Below are positions 1 through 7,865 of a DNA stretch of 64,000 nt, piece by piece. The notes beneath the pieces were generated by a model, which did not search any database, was not told the origin of the DNA, and was given only the letters and a program-made list of their open reading frames with translations. This DNA is from Actinomyces sp. ICM47 (GTDB lineage Bacteria; Actinomycetota; Actinomycetes; Actinomycetales; Actinomycetaceae), in NCBI RefSeq assembly GCF_000278725.1, contig NZ_ALCA01000111.1, forward strand, positions 1 through 64,000, in the 5' to 3' direction. Numbering within the stretch: position 1 is the first letter of the stretch; each line of letters begins with the position of its first letter. The position numbers were made by a program, and so were the translations under genes.

Positions 1-1047
1 GCGGTGAGACAGACGGAACTGGCCACGGCCTCGGACGTGGAGGCGGCCGCGCGCATCGCGCTGGAGGCCGCCGAGCGTGCCCTGTCCCGTGCCGCCACTG
101 AACGCGACCGGTTGAGCGCTCGACGTTCCCAGGTGTCTCGAGAGGTCTCGGATGCGCGCCGCGCCCTGGACCGGATGAGCGCGGAGCTGGCGGATGCGAT
201 GAACTCAGCGAACCAGGGCAAGATCGCGGCCGAACAGACGAGGGTGCGCGTCGAGGACCTGCGGCGGCGCGCCCTCGAGGAACTTTCGCTCGAGCCAGAG
301 CAACTGATCGCCGAGTTCGGGCCGGAGGTGATGGTGCCGGCGCTGCCCCTCGACCCCGACGACGTGGAGAAAGCCGAAGCCGCCAAGCCACGCGCGTACG
401 TGCGCGCCGAACAGGAGCGCGCGCTCGCCACAGCGCAGAAGGACCTGGAGAAGCTGGGGCGCGTGAATCCGCTGGCGCTCGAAGAGCACGAGGCGCTGGC
501 GGCGCGGCACAAGTTCCTGGTCGATCAGGTGCAGGACCTCAAGGCGTCGAAGGCGGATCTGCTGCGTATCGTCCAGGACGTGGACCGCCTGGTTCAGGAG
601 GCTTTCACGGCCGCGTTCGCGGAGACGCGCAAACAGTTCGAGCACGTGTTCGGTGTGCTCTTCCCGGGCGGCCAGGGCGACCTGGTGCTCACCGATCCGG
701 AGGATATGCTCTCGACCGGCATCGAGATCGAGGCCCGGCCCGCCGGCAAGAAGGTGAAGCGCCTGTCGCTGCTGTCGGGCGGCGAGCGTTCCCTGGCCGC
801 GATCGCGTTCCTGGTCGCGATCTTTAAGGCGCGCCCGTCTCCGTTCTACGTCATGGACGAGGTCGAGGCCGCCCTGGACGACATGAACCTGACGCGCCTG
901 CTCACCATCTTCAAGGAGCTGCAGGAGACGTCGCAGCTCATTGTTATCACGCACCAGAAGCGAACCATGGAGATAGCGGACGCCCTGTACGGCGTCACGA
1001 TGCGTGATGGAATCACGAGGGTGGTGTCCCAGCGCTTGGCGGACTAG
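1..1047 (+). CDS. smc: Chromosome segregation ATPase SMC, C-terminal part (5' end outside window)
   Basis: C-terminal 348 residues of the SMC ATPase, the condensin subunit that organises and segregates the chromosome together with ScpA and ScpB. The frame is open from base 1, so the gene begins upstream; the GTG at base 4 is only an internal codon. The first 200 or so residues are Glu/Arg/Ala-rich heptad-like coiled coil returning from the hinge. The ABC head follows: signature LLSGGERSLAAIAF at roughly residues 258-271, Walker B FYVMDEVEAALDD at 282-294, and the terminal beta-strands ending in a switch His (VITHQKRT). Only the head half carrying signature and Walker B is visible; the Walker A half lies outside the window. 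The family assignment is secure. Confidence 0.95.
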   Translation, partial: AVRQTELATASDVEAAARIALEAAERALSRAATERDRLSARRSQVSREVSDARRALDRMSAELADAMNSANQGKIAAEQTRVRVEDLRRRALEELSLEPEQLIAEFGPEVMVPALPLDPDDVEKAEAAKPRAYVRAEQERALATAQKDLEKLGRVNPLALEEHEALAARHKFLVDQVQDLKASKADLLRIVQDVDRLVQEAFTAAFAETRKQFEHVFGVLFPGGQGDLVLTDPEDMLSTGIEIEARPAGKKVKRLSLLSGGERSLAAIAFLVAIFKARPSPFYVMDEVEAALDDMNLTRLLTIFKELQETSQLIVITHQKRTMEIADALYGVTMRDGITRVVSQRLAD

Positions 1048-1148
1048 GGAAGGGGTCCTCGCGTGAAAAGGCCATTGCTTCTACTCGCGATGACACCGCC
1101 ACCGAAGAAAATGAAGACAGAGATTTTTGGAACCGAGAGAGGAGGACA

Positions 1149-1427
1149 ATGAGCAAGAAACAAGAGGGGACCTACCGTCTTGCGGGAGGAATCACCGTTA
1201 CCGACGCTGATCTTGAAGCAGATGCTCAGCGCTTCGAAGCGGGCGAGTGCGACGGAGTGTGGAAGCTTCTGCCGGGGCGTCCGCAGCTCTTCGGCGAGGA
1301 CACGATGCCGGTCGGCACGCGCCTGCCCGAATCCTTGGTTCGGGAGCTCGACAAGGCGGCAGGGGAACTTGGACAAACCCGCACTGAGCTTGTGTGTCGT
1401 TTCATTTCTGACGGCTTGATGTGCTGA
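1149..1427 (+). CDS. Small ribbon-helix-helix (CopG/Arc-type) protein
   Basis: 92-residue protein behind a strong ribosome binding site (GAGGAGG three bases before the ATG). The C-terminal part fits a ribbon-helix-helix DNA-binding fold: a short basic strand (TRLPESLV) followed by two helices (LVRELDKAAGELG and TRTELVCRFISDGL). The N-terminal 50 residues are acidic and could form a partner-binding extension, as in antitoxins. No toxin gene follows; the next 900 bases hold a dead transposase. It may be a solitary regulator or a leftover antitoxin. The fold call is from pattern alone and the target is unknown. It opens the accessory patch between smc and the DUF7455/parE block. Confidence 0.6.
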   Translation: MSKKQEGTYRLAGGITVTDADLEADAQRFEAGECDGVWKLLPGRPQLFGEDTMPVGTRLPESLVRELDKAAGELGQTRTELVCRFISDGLMC

Positions 1428-1497
1428 ATCCGTTAGGTCGAGGAAGGGCGTCTGCCACTGTGCGGTTACAGACGCTTCTTGTTCTACAGGATCCGCA

Positions 1498-2367
1498 TGG
1501 CCTCTAGAAGTCGGCAGTGTCATCAGTGTGGATAAGCATGTGCGGCGTGTGACTCCTTACGGCGATAAGTGCGTCACCGTTGTCTTGGACTTTACGGCCA
1601 TTTGCAATCGCAGTGGTCCCTCCCGACTCTTGAAGACGACCTCGATCCGCTACAAATTGGTATCTAACACCTGGCCGGCCTCTCAGCCCGATGCTGGTGT
1701 GAGTGCATTGAAATCGTTGGGATGGACGGAATCACCGATTTTAAGAGTACTGCCGCCGAGGTACGACATATTGCTAGAGCGGGCATGGACCCCTGATGCG
1801 TTGTGCGACTCGACGGGATTGCTGTCGATGAGTGCCGCAGATGTATCCAACAAAACATCACTATCGGTGTGTGGGCCGGGGATCTCCCGTACAAGGTACG
1901 CAGGACGCTAGATACCAGGTCATGCCCGCTCACGTAGCGTCAGCAACAGCAGCCACTCGAGCTGTTTGCCAGCGATGAGCATGTCGCCCTAGAGGTCATC
2001 TGGAGCGTCTACCAGAACATGGCTGACAGCTACCACGAGCTTGCCACGCGCGCGCGGGCAAGGATCGGTCCACCCGCTCGTAGTGGCCCGGCCCGCCGAG
2101 CTTGCCACGCGCGCGCGGGCAAGGCGAGCGTGGTGCGTGTAGTCCTCTGCGATAGGTGCTGAGAACGACACGCGCGTGGGCAAGACCCTGATGCAATTTG
2201 AAATCAACGCATTGGCCTCCACGCGTGCACCGAGCTACCTGACTGAACTCCTCACGCTGGGGAGCATACTCAAATGTCGTGTCGGTGCCTTGCGAAACCT
2301 CACCCGCGACATCACCTGAGTACTCTTCGAAACCGGCGGTAATCCCTAACTACACCCGCCTTTGTGA
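1498..2367 (+). pseudogene. ISL3-family transposase remnant, frameshifted and interrupted
   Basis: Pieces of an ISL3-family DDE transposase can be followed across frames in the correct order: VDKHVRRVTPYGDKCVTVV and SGPSRLL from about 1525 to 1645, then after a frame change IEIVGMDGITDFKSTAAEV near 1708-1767 (the MDG...FK catalytic region), then a stop where MDPFHV is expected, CRRCIQQ and GDLPYKVRRTLDTR near 1815-1915, LELFASDEHVALEVIWSVYQ near 1955-2015, DTRVGKTLMQ near 2166-2200, YLTELLTLGSILK near 2236-2275, and GALRNLTRDIT, VLFETGG, LHPPL up to 2367. The N-terminal zinc-finger/HTH third is absent. Several frameshifts and in-frame stops make it non-functional. The short open frame at 1528-1911 is a fragment of it, not a gene. 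About 124 bases carrying two 28-nt repeats interrupt it near 2037-2160. Confidence 0.8.
2036..2124. repeat. Two identical 28-nt palindromic direct repeats separated by 33 nt
   Basis: The 28 bases at 2036-2063 and 2097-2124 are identical; the flanking bases differ on both sides. Each unit has complementary ends (CTTGCC and GGCAAG around a CG-rich centre), so a transcript could fold into a hairpin. Period is 61 nt, and a degenerate third copy (2161-2184) ends again 61 nt further on, at GGCAAG. The two intervening segments (2064-2096 and 2125-2160) are unrelated to each other. The unit lies inside the ISL3 transposase remnant. The 28+33 geometry resembles a type I-E CRISPR array, but a REP-like inserted element explains it equally well; no cas genes are in the window. 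Confidence 0.6.
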
Positions 2368-3249
2368 AGAGCGACTTATGGCATCGATAGATTCTTGTTC
2401 AAGTGACCTTGTATACTTTGTCCAGTCTTTAAGGGCATCAAATTCGTTTGGCCATTTTTTGGTGAGTATTTGTCTTAGTTCTCTTAGCTCTTCTTCCGTC
2501 TGGGCGATCCTATCTTTCATCCATGAGTGCTCTTTCAACCATGAGCGGTGGCGGGGAGAACCGGCAGGATATGGGTTGAGATTGCGTAGGGTCTTAAGCT
2601 GCGTTTCAGTTTTGATATATTGTGTATAGTGTCGGGATACTTCGTGGATCGAAAAGAATTGTGATTTGATTTTAACCCAGTGGATCGGGACTTTAATCCA
2701 GGAAAACTTAGATTTTGTTCCCTTGAACTTGTGACTAGGAGGGTTTTGTTTGAAACCAAGTTCCGTTAGGTAGTGTACGTAGATCATGTGTTCGAGGTTA
2801 TCGCCAATAATCACTGATTCGCTGGAGGAAGCGTGCATGATTACGTGTGCCAACCATATCATTGTCGCAAGCGAGAGTGTCCCAATTATGGCTCGTGCCC
2901 ACGGGTGTATTTCTAAGTCAGTTATGCCTGGAGGGGAGATTGCTAGCAGTGTAAGAATTATTGATAATGAGTATAGGAGTATGAATTTGATCATAAACCA
3001 TATGAAAGTCAGAATGCTAAATGGCTTATATGCTCGAGCTACTTGTCTCCTAATAATTTTTCTTAAAACTATGTCGTTGGCGAACCTGCTAATGGCCCTA
3101 TCGTCGTCTCTGTATTCTGCATGCGCGTTCAGTAGGTCCAAGGTTTTGGTGAAGTTATCTTCTCCGCGTATTGAGATATTTGTGATGGCTGTTGTGGCGC
3201 TGATAATCAAAGCCAATATTGAGCTTATTGCAAGGATATTGTCCTTCAT
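2350..3249 (-). CDS. AT-rich orphan membrane protein, unknown function
   Basis: 299 residues counted from the ATG at 3249, chosen because CAGGAGA lies five bases upstream; an upstream in-frame start at 3333 has no comparable ribosome binding site. Predicted topology: one N-terminal membrane helix (about residues 4-24), a charged stretch, a second helix near 77-104, a third near 118-140, then about 155 soluble residues rich in Lys, Trp and Glu. I do not recognise a family. Base composition is strikingly AT-rich with AT-ending codons, unlike every neighbour, which points to recent acquisition. It sits between transposase remnants. A two- or three-TM protein with a cytoplasmic domain could be a phage-defence or effector protein, but nothing in the sequence proves that. 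Confidence 0.65.
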   Translation of the reverse strand: MKDNILAISSILALIISATTAITNISIRGEDNFTKTLDLLNAHAEYRDDDRAISRFANDIVLRKIIRRQVARAYKPFSILTFIWFMIKFILLYSLSIILTLLAISPPGITDLEIHPWARAIIGTLSLATMIWLAHVIMHASSSESVIIGDNLEHMIYVHYLTELGFKQNPPSHKFKGTKSKFSWIKVPIHWVKIKSQFFSIHEVSRHYTQYIKTETQLKTLRNLNPYPAGSPRHRSWLKEHSWMKDRIAQTEEELRELRQILTKKWPNEFDALKDWTKYTRSLEQESIDAISRSSQRRV

Positions 3250-3380
3250 GTATTCTCCTGGTGTGTGATCTGATCTAAATTGACCGATGTTATTGAGGTT
3301 GTTTATGTTTGAATTATTGTAGTCAGTGTACAACTTGAAAGAGGTGCATGCTGTTTAGTAAACAAGCTATGTCGAGGAGG
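3250..3380. other. AT-rich upstream region of the orphan membrane gene
   Basis: AT-rich stretch upstream of the acquired membrane protein gene, containing its presumed promoter and ribosome binding site on the minus strand. I see no further gene here. Confidence 0.4.
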
Positions 3381-3523
3381 CTAGGGGTGGCGGCGTCGCT
3401 GGGTGATAGCAATGAGCTTGTTGAATGCTTCGGGGGGTGGTAGTCGAAGGTGGTGCTGGGGTAGTTGTCGAATTTGTAGGCGAAGGGGTTGAGGTAGGGA
3501 GATTTGGTTAGGGGATGGGCTTG
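3381..3523 (-). pseudogene. C-terminal fragment of an IS30-like transposase
   Basis: On the minus strand an uninterrupted frame between a TGA (3524-3526) and a TAG (3381-3383) encodes a peptide whose central part (FDNYPSTTFDYHPPEAFNKL) matches position by position the C-terminal signature of IS30-family transposases, which read approximately LN-RPRKTLGY-TPAEAFNEL. No start codon or catalytic core is present, so this is a relic. It supports the idea that 1.1-4.0 kb is a site of repeated insertion. The family call is from memory of the motif, with a moderate chance of being wrong. Confidence 0.4.
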
Positions 3524-3640
3524 TCAGTACATTCTTGATGGTCTGGTCAGGCGGTTTATGTCCAGGCTGTGTGATGTCGTTCGTTGTGGAGTGAGATTGG
3601 TGCCGGGAATGCTGACCTTTGATCTGGATAGGACGCGGGC

Positions 3641-3669
3641 TTCTGGATAGGTTAATAAGCTATCCAGAA
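3641..3669. promoter_or_regulatory. 29-bp perfect dyad with an extra half-site upstream
   Basis: Arms 3641-3650 (TTCTGGATAG) and 3660-3669 (CTATCCAGAA) are perfect inverted repeats around a 9-nt AT-rich centre, and the half-site TCTGGATAGG also occurs at 3623-3632. This looks like an operator for a dimeric regulator, but no gene follows in a sensible position; it may be a leftover control site of a lost accessory gene. Confidence 0.35.
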
Positions 3670-4054
3670 CTGCGTTTCCTATCTAAAAGAGTGAGGGTGT
3701 TCGGTGGAGTGTAGGTGGCACAGGCCAGCTGCCGCTAGGTGGGTCTAGCTGCGCACTAGTGGGTTAACACAGCCAATAGAGGTGTCTGGCTGCCAGACGC
3801 TGCGCGCGGTCACCGCCCGAGCAGCCAGCGGCCAACCCGAAGCTGACGAGCAATGCCGACTATCCAGGTGCTACCACCTAAGACCGGAGCGCAATGAATC
3901 TTCGGGCGGCCGCGCGCCCATGATGCAGGGGCTTCCTCCACTGATGACATGTGACGATCTAGTATAGCGCCTTTGCCGCAGCATAATGCCGCACAGTCAC
4001 CTTGCCAGCAAAATGCAGTGCCCGCTGCCTCATGGCAACGGCGGTTCGAGTATG
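3670..4054. other. Region without a recognisable gene
   Basis: About 385 bases with only short, unconvincing open frames on either strand. A small perfect dyad (GTCTGG, 3-nt loop, CCAGAC) lies at 3784-3798. Nothing else is supported. Confidence 0.4.
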
Positions 4055-4089
4055 AAAACGCGGGCAGGGACCCTCTGTCCCTGCCCGCG
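4055..4089 (-). terminator. Rho-independent terminator of the DUF7455 gene
   Basis: Perfect 13-bp stem with a 5-nt loop at 4059-4089 (CGCGGGCAGGGAC and its complement), followed on the minus strand by TTTT at 4055-4058. It lies 40 bases beyond the stop of the minus-strand gene ending at 4130. Confidence 0.8.
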
Positions 4090-4129
4090 CCTCGAAGCTG
4101 TGCGTCCCGCCGCTGCGGGAGCAGTGATA

Positions 4130-4363
4130 TCAGTCGTTCATGAAGTGGCGTTCGTCCAGGATCTGTGCGCCAGCGCCCACCAGGGAGGGCAGGTGCTCGT
4201 TCGCGTGGTGGCCGCAGAAGAAAAGCTGGCCGCCCGACGGCATGGTCGCACGAACCCAGGCGCGAGCGCCGCAGGCGTCGCAACGATTCGCCGCGCTCAA
4301 CTGCGGCTCGTCCAGTACGGGGCGTTCAAGAATCTGTGCCTTCATGCATCCATCACACACCAT
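4130..4363 (-). CDS. DUF7455-type zinc-ribbon-like small protein
   Basis: 77 residues from the ATG at 4363, preceded by GGGGGTG; a second in-frame ATG lies at 4345 and an upstream GTG at 4381. The core (NRCDACGARAWVR, then SGGQLFFCGHHANEH) carries a CxxC pair and a C-x-H-H group, spaced as in the actinobacterial DUF7455 family, so a single zinc site is likely. In other actinobacteria this small gene sits between the principal sigma factor gene and the topoisomerase IV B gene; here it is divergent from parE, consistent with that context. Its biochemical role is unknown. The C-terminal tail ILDERHFMND is an extension beyond the core. Confidence 0.8.
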   Translation of the reverse strand: MVCDGCMKAQILERPVLDEPQLSAANRCDACGARAWVRATMPSGGQLFFCGHHANEHLPSLVGAGAQILDERHFMND

Positions 4364-4601
4364 TGAGTCACCCCCGCGCACCCCTGTTCACCGGGGGCGC
4401 AATCTCTGACCACCGTCGACACCGCGACACAACGCCTCACGGGCCACGATAACGCAGAAAAAAGCCCGCGAGAATGTCGCGTGCGACGAGCGGCTAAACC
4501 GCGCCGATCAGCGCAAAATAGCCCAGGCCTCGTCAAGCGTGGAAAGCCTCCCAGAACCCACGCCACACGCCCAGCGGACCGCAAATGAGCACGTAGCCAC
4601 C

Positions 4602-4607
4602 TATGAT
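4602..4607 (+). promoter_or_regulatory. -10 element of a leaderless parE promoter
   Basis: TATGAT lies seven bases before the GTG at 4615, placing the predicted transcription start on or next to that codon. No Shine-Dalgarno sequence precedes either candidate start. No strong -35 box is seen (CCGCAA at 4579-4584). Confidence 0.5.
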
Positions 4608-4614
4608 TCACCTC

Positions 4615-6723
4615 GTGACTCCTACCGACGCATCCGACTACAACGCACGGCACCTCTCCGTCCTCGAGGGCCTCGAGGCGGTGCGCAAGCGCCCCGGCAT
4701 GTACATCGGCTCCACCGACCACCGAGGCCTCATGCACTGCCTCTGGGAGATCATCGACAACGCCGTCGATGAGGCTCTGGAAGGATACTGCGACACCATC
4801 GACGTGCGCCTCCACCCCGACCACTCCGCCTCCGTCGCCGACAACGGTCGAGGCATCCCCGTCGACATCGTGCCCGGCCAAGGCCTGACCGGCGTCGAGG
4901 TCGTCTACACCAAGCTCCACGCCGGCGGTAAGTTCGGCGGCGGCTCCTACGCGGCCTCCGGCGGCCTCCACGGCGTCGGCGCCTCCGTCGTCAACGCTCT
5001 CTCGGCGCGTCTCGACGTGCAGGTCGACCGCGGCGGCAAGACCCACGAGATGTGCTTCCGCCGCGGCGAGCCCGGCGAGTTCGACGACTCGAAGCAGCGC
5101 ACCCCCAACTCGCCTTTCGCGCCCTTCACGGATGGTTCCATCCTGAAGACCGTCGGTAAGGTGAAGAAGTCGCAGACCGGTACGCGCGTGCGATTCTGGG
5201 CGGATTTCCAGATTTTCCCGGCCACGGCATCCTTCTCCTGGGAGGATCTGCTGGCGCGCGCCCGCCAGACCGCGTTCCTCGTGCCCGGCCTGACCATTAA
5301 CTGCTACGACGAGCGTGGCGACGAGGAAGTGCGTGAGAGCTTCCGCTTCGACGGAGGCGTCGTCGACTTCGCGAACTGGCTGGCCTCCGATGGCCCCGTC
5401 ACCGACACGTGGCACATCACGGGTGAAGGTACCTACAACGAGACCGTGCAGGCCCTCGACTCAAAGACCGGCCACCTGCGCGCCACCCAGGTCGAACGCA
5501 CCTGCGAGGTCGACATCGCGCTGCGCTGGGGCATCGGATACGACACGGCTATCCGGTCCTTCGTCAACATCATCGCCACCCCCAAGGGCGGCACCCACGT
5601 GGCCGGCTTCGAGCAGGCGGTCCTCAAAACCTTGCGCGCCGCCATCGACAAGAACGCGCGCAAGCTCAAGGTCGGTGCAAAGGACGGGCGCCCCGAAAAG
5701 GACGACGTGCAGGCCGGTATGACAGCCGTCATCACCGTGCGCTTCCCCGAGCCTCAATTCGAGGGCCAGACGAAGGAAACGTTGGGCACCCCGCAGATCC
5801 GAGCCGTCGTCAGCCGTGTCGTCGCCGACTGGCTGAAGGACAAGTTCGCCTCCTCCAAGCGCGACGACAAGCAGCAGACGTCCCTCCTCATGGAGAAGGT
5901 CGTCGGCGAGATGAAGGCCCGCGTGTCTGCGCGCATCCACAAGGAGATCTCGCGCAAGAAGAACGCGCTGGAAACCTCCTCGCTGCCCGCCAAGCTCGCG
6001 GACTGTCGCCTCGAGGATGTGGCTGAGACAGAGCTGTTCATCGTCGAGGGCGACTCCGCCCTGGGCACGGCCAAGGCCGCGCGCAACTCTCAGTACCAGG
6101 CCCTCTTCCCGATTCGAGGCAAGATCCTCAACGTGCAGAAGGCCTCGACCGCGGACATGCTGGCTAACGCCGAGTGCGCCAATATCATCCAGGTGATCGG
6201 CGCGGGTTCAGGCCGTACTTTCGACCTGCCGCAGGCAAGATACGGCAAAGTCATCCTCATGACCGATGCCGACGTCGACGGCGCACACATCCGCACCCTG
6301 CTGCTGACCCTGTTCTTCCGCTACATGCGACCCATGGTCGAGGCCGGGCGCATCTACGCGGCCGTCCCACCCCTGCACCGCATTGAGGTCGCGGGCAAGG
6401 GACGCAGGAAGCGTGAATTCATCTACACCTACTCCGAGGATGAGCTGCACCGCAAGCTCGCCGCGCTGCGCCGCTCGGGCCGTACGTGGAAGGAGCCGAT
6501 TCAGCGCTACAAGGGCCTAGGTGAAATGGACGCCGATCAGCTGGCGGAGACCACGATGGATCGTGCCCACCGGTCGCTGCGTCGAATCACCCTGGCCGAC
6601 GAAGAAGCCCTGCGCCAGGCGGAGGACGTGTTTGAGCTGCTCATGGGTTCGACCGTTGGCCCGCGCAGAGAATTCATTGTCACTGAATCGGCCGGCCTTG
6701 ATCGCATGCGGATTGACGCGTAA
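4615..6723 (+). CDS. parE: DNA topoisomerase IV subunit B (type IIA, ATPase subunit)
   Basis: GyrB/ParE-type ATPase subunit of a type IIA topoisomerase that decatenates or relaxes DNA together with the A subunit encoded at 11657-14131. GHKL ATPase domain: EIIDNAVDEAL, DNGRGIPVD and GGLHGVGASVVNALS near the N terminus. TOPRIM domain: EGDSALGTAKAARN and the metal-binding LMTDADVDGAHIRTLLLT. C-terminal signature IQRYKGLGEMDADQL. The length (702 residues) matches actinobacterial ParE. I prefer the GTG at 4615 because a TATGAT -10 box seven bases upstream predicts a leaderless mRNA; the ATG at 4603 overlaps that box and has no ribosome binding site. The 5-kb separation from parC with intervening transport genes is a feature of the locus. 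ParE rather than GyrB is chosen from the pairing and context. Confidence 0.93.
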   Translation: MTPTDASDYNARHLSVLEGLEAVRKRPGMYIGSTDHRGLMHCLWEIIDNAVDEALEGYCDTIDVRLHPDHSASVADNGRGIPVDIVPGQGLTGVEVVYTKLHAGGKFGGGSYAASGGLHGVGASVVNALSARLDVQVDRGGKTHEMCFRRGEPGEFDDSKQRTPNSPFAPFTDGSILKTVGKVKKSQTGTRVRFWADFQIFPATASFSWEDLLARARQTAFLVPGLTINCYDERGDEEVRESFRFDGGVVDFANWLASDGPVTDTWHITGEGTYNETVQALDSKTGHLRATQVERTCEVDIALRWGIGYDTAIRSFVNIIATPKGGTHVAGFEQAVLKTLRAAIDKNARKLKVGAKDGRPEKDDVQAGMTAVITVRFPEPQFEGQTKETLGTPQIRAVVSRVVADWLKDKFASSKRDDKQQTSLLMEKVVGEMKARVSARIHKEISRKKNALETSSLPAKLADCRLEDVAETELFIVEGDSALGTAKAARNSQYQALFPIRGKILNVQKASTADMLANAECANIIQVIGAGSGRTFDLPQARYGKVILMTDADVDGAHIRTLLLTLFFRYMRPMVEAGRIYAAVPPLHRIEVAGKGRRKREFIYTYSEDELHRKLAALRRSGRTWKEPIQRYKGLGEMDADQLAETTMDRAHRSLRRITLADEEALRQAEDVFELLMGSTVGPRREFIVTESAGLDRMRIDA

Positions 6724-6815
6724 TTTCGGGCACAAGCTGTCAACTTTCTGAAAAAGCGTTCATCATGAACACACAAATATCCGAGGTCAGTGTGACTTAA
6801 GGCCCGATTACCCGC

Positions 6816-6821
6816 TAGGAT
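6816..6821 (+). promoter_or_regulatory. -10 element of the first GNAT gene
   Basis: TAGGAT seven bases before the ATG at 6829, with TGACTT (6793-6798) 17 bases upstream as a possible -35. This again predicts a leaderless transcript and argues against the ATG at 6820, which lies within the box. Confidence 0.45.
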
Positions 6822-6828
6822 GTTACGC

Positions 6829-7848
6829 ATGACAGGACTTGCGCAGCGACTCACGCCGCCCGTGTCCGTCCCGTACCCGGGCAGTCACCTCGGGTTGCGC
6901 TGGCGGCCCATGATTGGCCGTGACGCACCCGCCGTGTACGCGCTGATCTCCCTGATCGAAGACGACGATAACGCTATTCGGCGCACCTCCGTGGAAGACA
7001 TCGCGGACATGATGGAGGGGGAGAACGGCCGCGATTGGGTGGATACGATTGTCGGCCTTGATGCGAATCGGAATATTTGCGCGGTCGCATCGGTGCGTGT
7101 GCTGCGCGGCATCCATGAGGCGGCGACTGCCATCGTGAGCGCCTATATCCATCCGCATTGGCGAGGCCGCGGCGTGGGTCGAGCCCTTCTGTACTGGCAG
7201 GACGGGCGTGCTCGCCAGATGCTGGTCGAGACTTTCGGTGCCGAATCGGACGTCCCTGTGTCAATCTCGAACCTGGTGGATGCGCACATGACGGATCGCC
7301 GCCGCCTCTACATTGCGGCAGGCTTCTTTGCCAAGCGCATCTACCGTGTCATGTATCGCGATCTGGCGGGCGGCGAAGTAGCCCCTCAGGCGCGCCACGG
7401 CTACCGCATCGTACCGTGGAGCCAGGTTCCGCAGGAACAGATCCGCGCGATCCACATGGAGGCTTTCCAGCAGGCGTTCCGTTCTCCGCTGCGTGCCCTG
7501 TGGTGGGATGACGCGATGAATCACTTCGATCCGCGCTGGTCGTTCGTGGCTGTGGACAGCGAGGGCGAGGTCGTCGGCTATGCGATGACGGGTCGTCCTG
7601 CGCAGCGCTGGGTTGCCACCGGTCGGCCGGAGGCCTATATCTATCTGCTCGGCGTCGCCGAGGCACACCGCGGTCGTTCGGTGGCTAGTGCCCTCGTGGG
7701 CAACGCTGTCGCAGCCGCATCAGCGTCGGGTGCGTCACGCATTGGGCTCGATGTGGATATGTCGAGTCCTGATCGGGCGCATAGTATTTATGAGCATCTT
7801 GGTTTCGTTGACGAAGCCGCCGAGGTTTACTACACGATCGATCAGTAG
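6829..7848 (+). CDS. Double-GNAT N-acetyltransferase, copy 1
   Basis: 339-residue protein with two tandem GNAT folds, transferring an acyl group from acyl-CoA to an unidentified amine. The N-terminal domain has the acetyl-CoA loop HPHWRGRGVGRALL, matching the R/Q-x-x-G-x-G/A pattern; the C-terminal domain has a weaker version, AHRGRSVASALV, followed by a typical closing strand (SIYEHLGFVDE). The two-domain architecture resembles mycothiol synthase (MshD) in outline, but I see no specific evidence for that substrate. It is 17 bases upstream of a paralogue of nearly equal length with the same opening motif (VPYPGSHLGLRW here, VPFPGEHHGIEW there), so the pair arose by duplication. Confidence 0.82.
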   Translation: MTGLAQRLTPPVSVPYPGSHLGLRWRPMIGRDAPAVYALISLIEDDDNAIRRTSVEDIADMMEGENGRDWVDTIVGLDANRNICAVASVRVLRGIHEAATAIVSAYIHPHWRGRGVGRALLYWQDGRARQMLVETFGAESDVPVSISNLVDAHMTDRRRLYIAAGFFAKRIYRVMYRDLAGGEVAPQARHGYRIVPWSQVPQEQIRAIHMEAFQQAFRSPLRALWWDDAMNHFDPRWSFVAVDSEGEVVGYAMTGRPAQRWVATGRPEAYIYLLGVAEAHRGRSVASALVGNAVAAASASGASRIGLDVDMSSPDRAHSIYEHLGFVDEAAEVYYTIDQ

Positions 7849-7865
7849 TCCGCTAGGAGTCGAGC

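Noticed and set aside
1528-1911. 127-residue open frame
   Set aside because: It is one frame of the decayed ISL3 transposase; homologous pieces continue in other frames.
2786-3268. 160-residue open frame opposite the AT-rich membrane gene
   Set aside because: Antisense shadow without a ribosome binding site; the minus-strand gene has coherent membrane helices and AGGAGA.
3782-3967. 61-residue open frame
   Set aside because: No ribosome binding site, no homology pattern, in a gene-free stretch.
4458-4480. Short hairpin followed by a U-tract on the minus strand
   Set aside because: It resembles a terminator, but no minus-strand gene lies upstream of it and the stem is only five base pairs.
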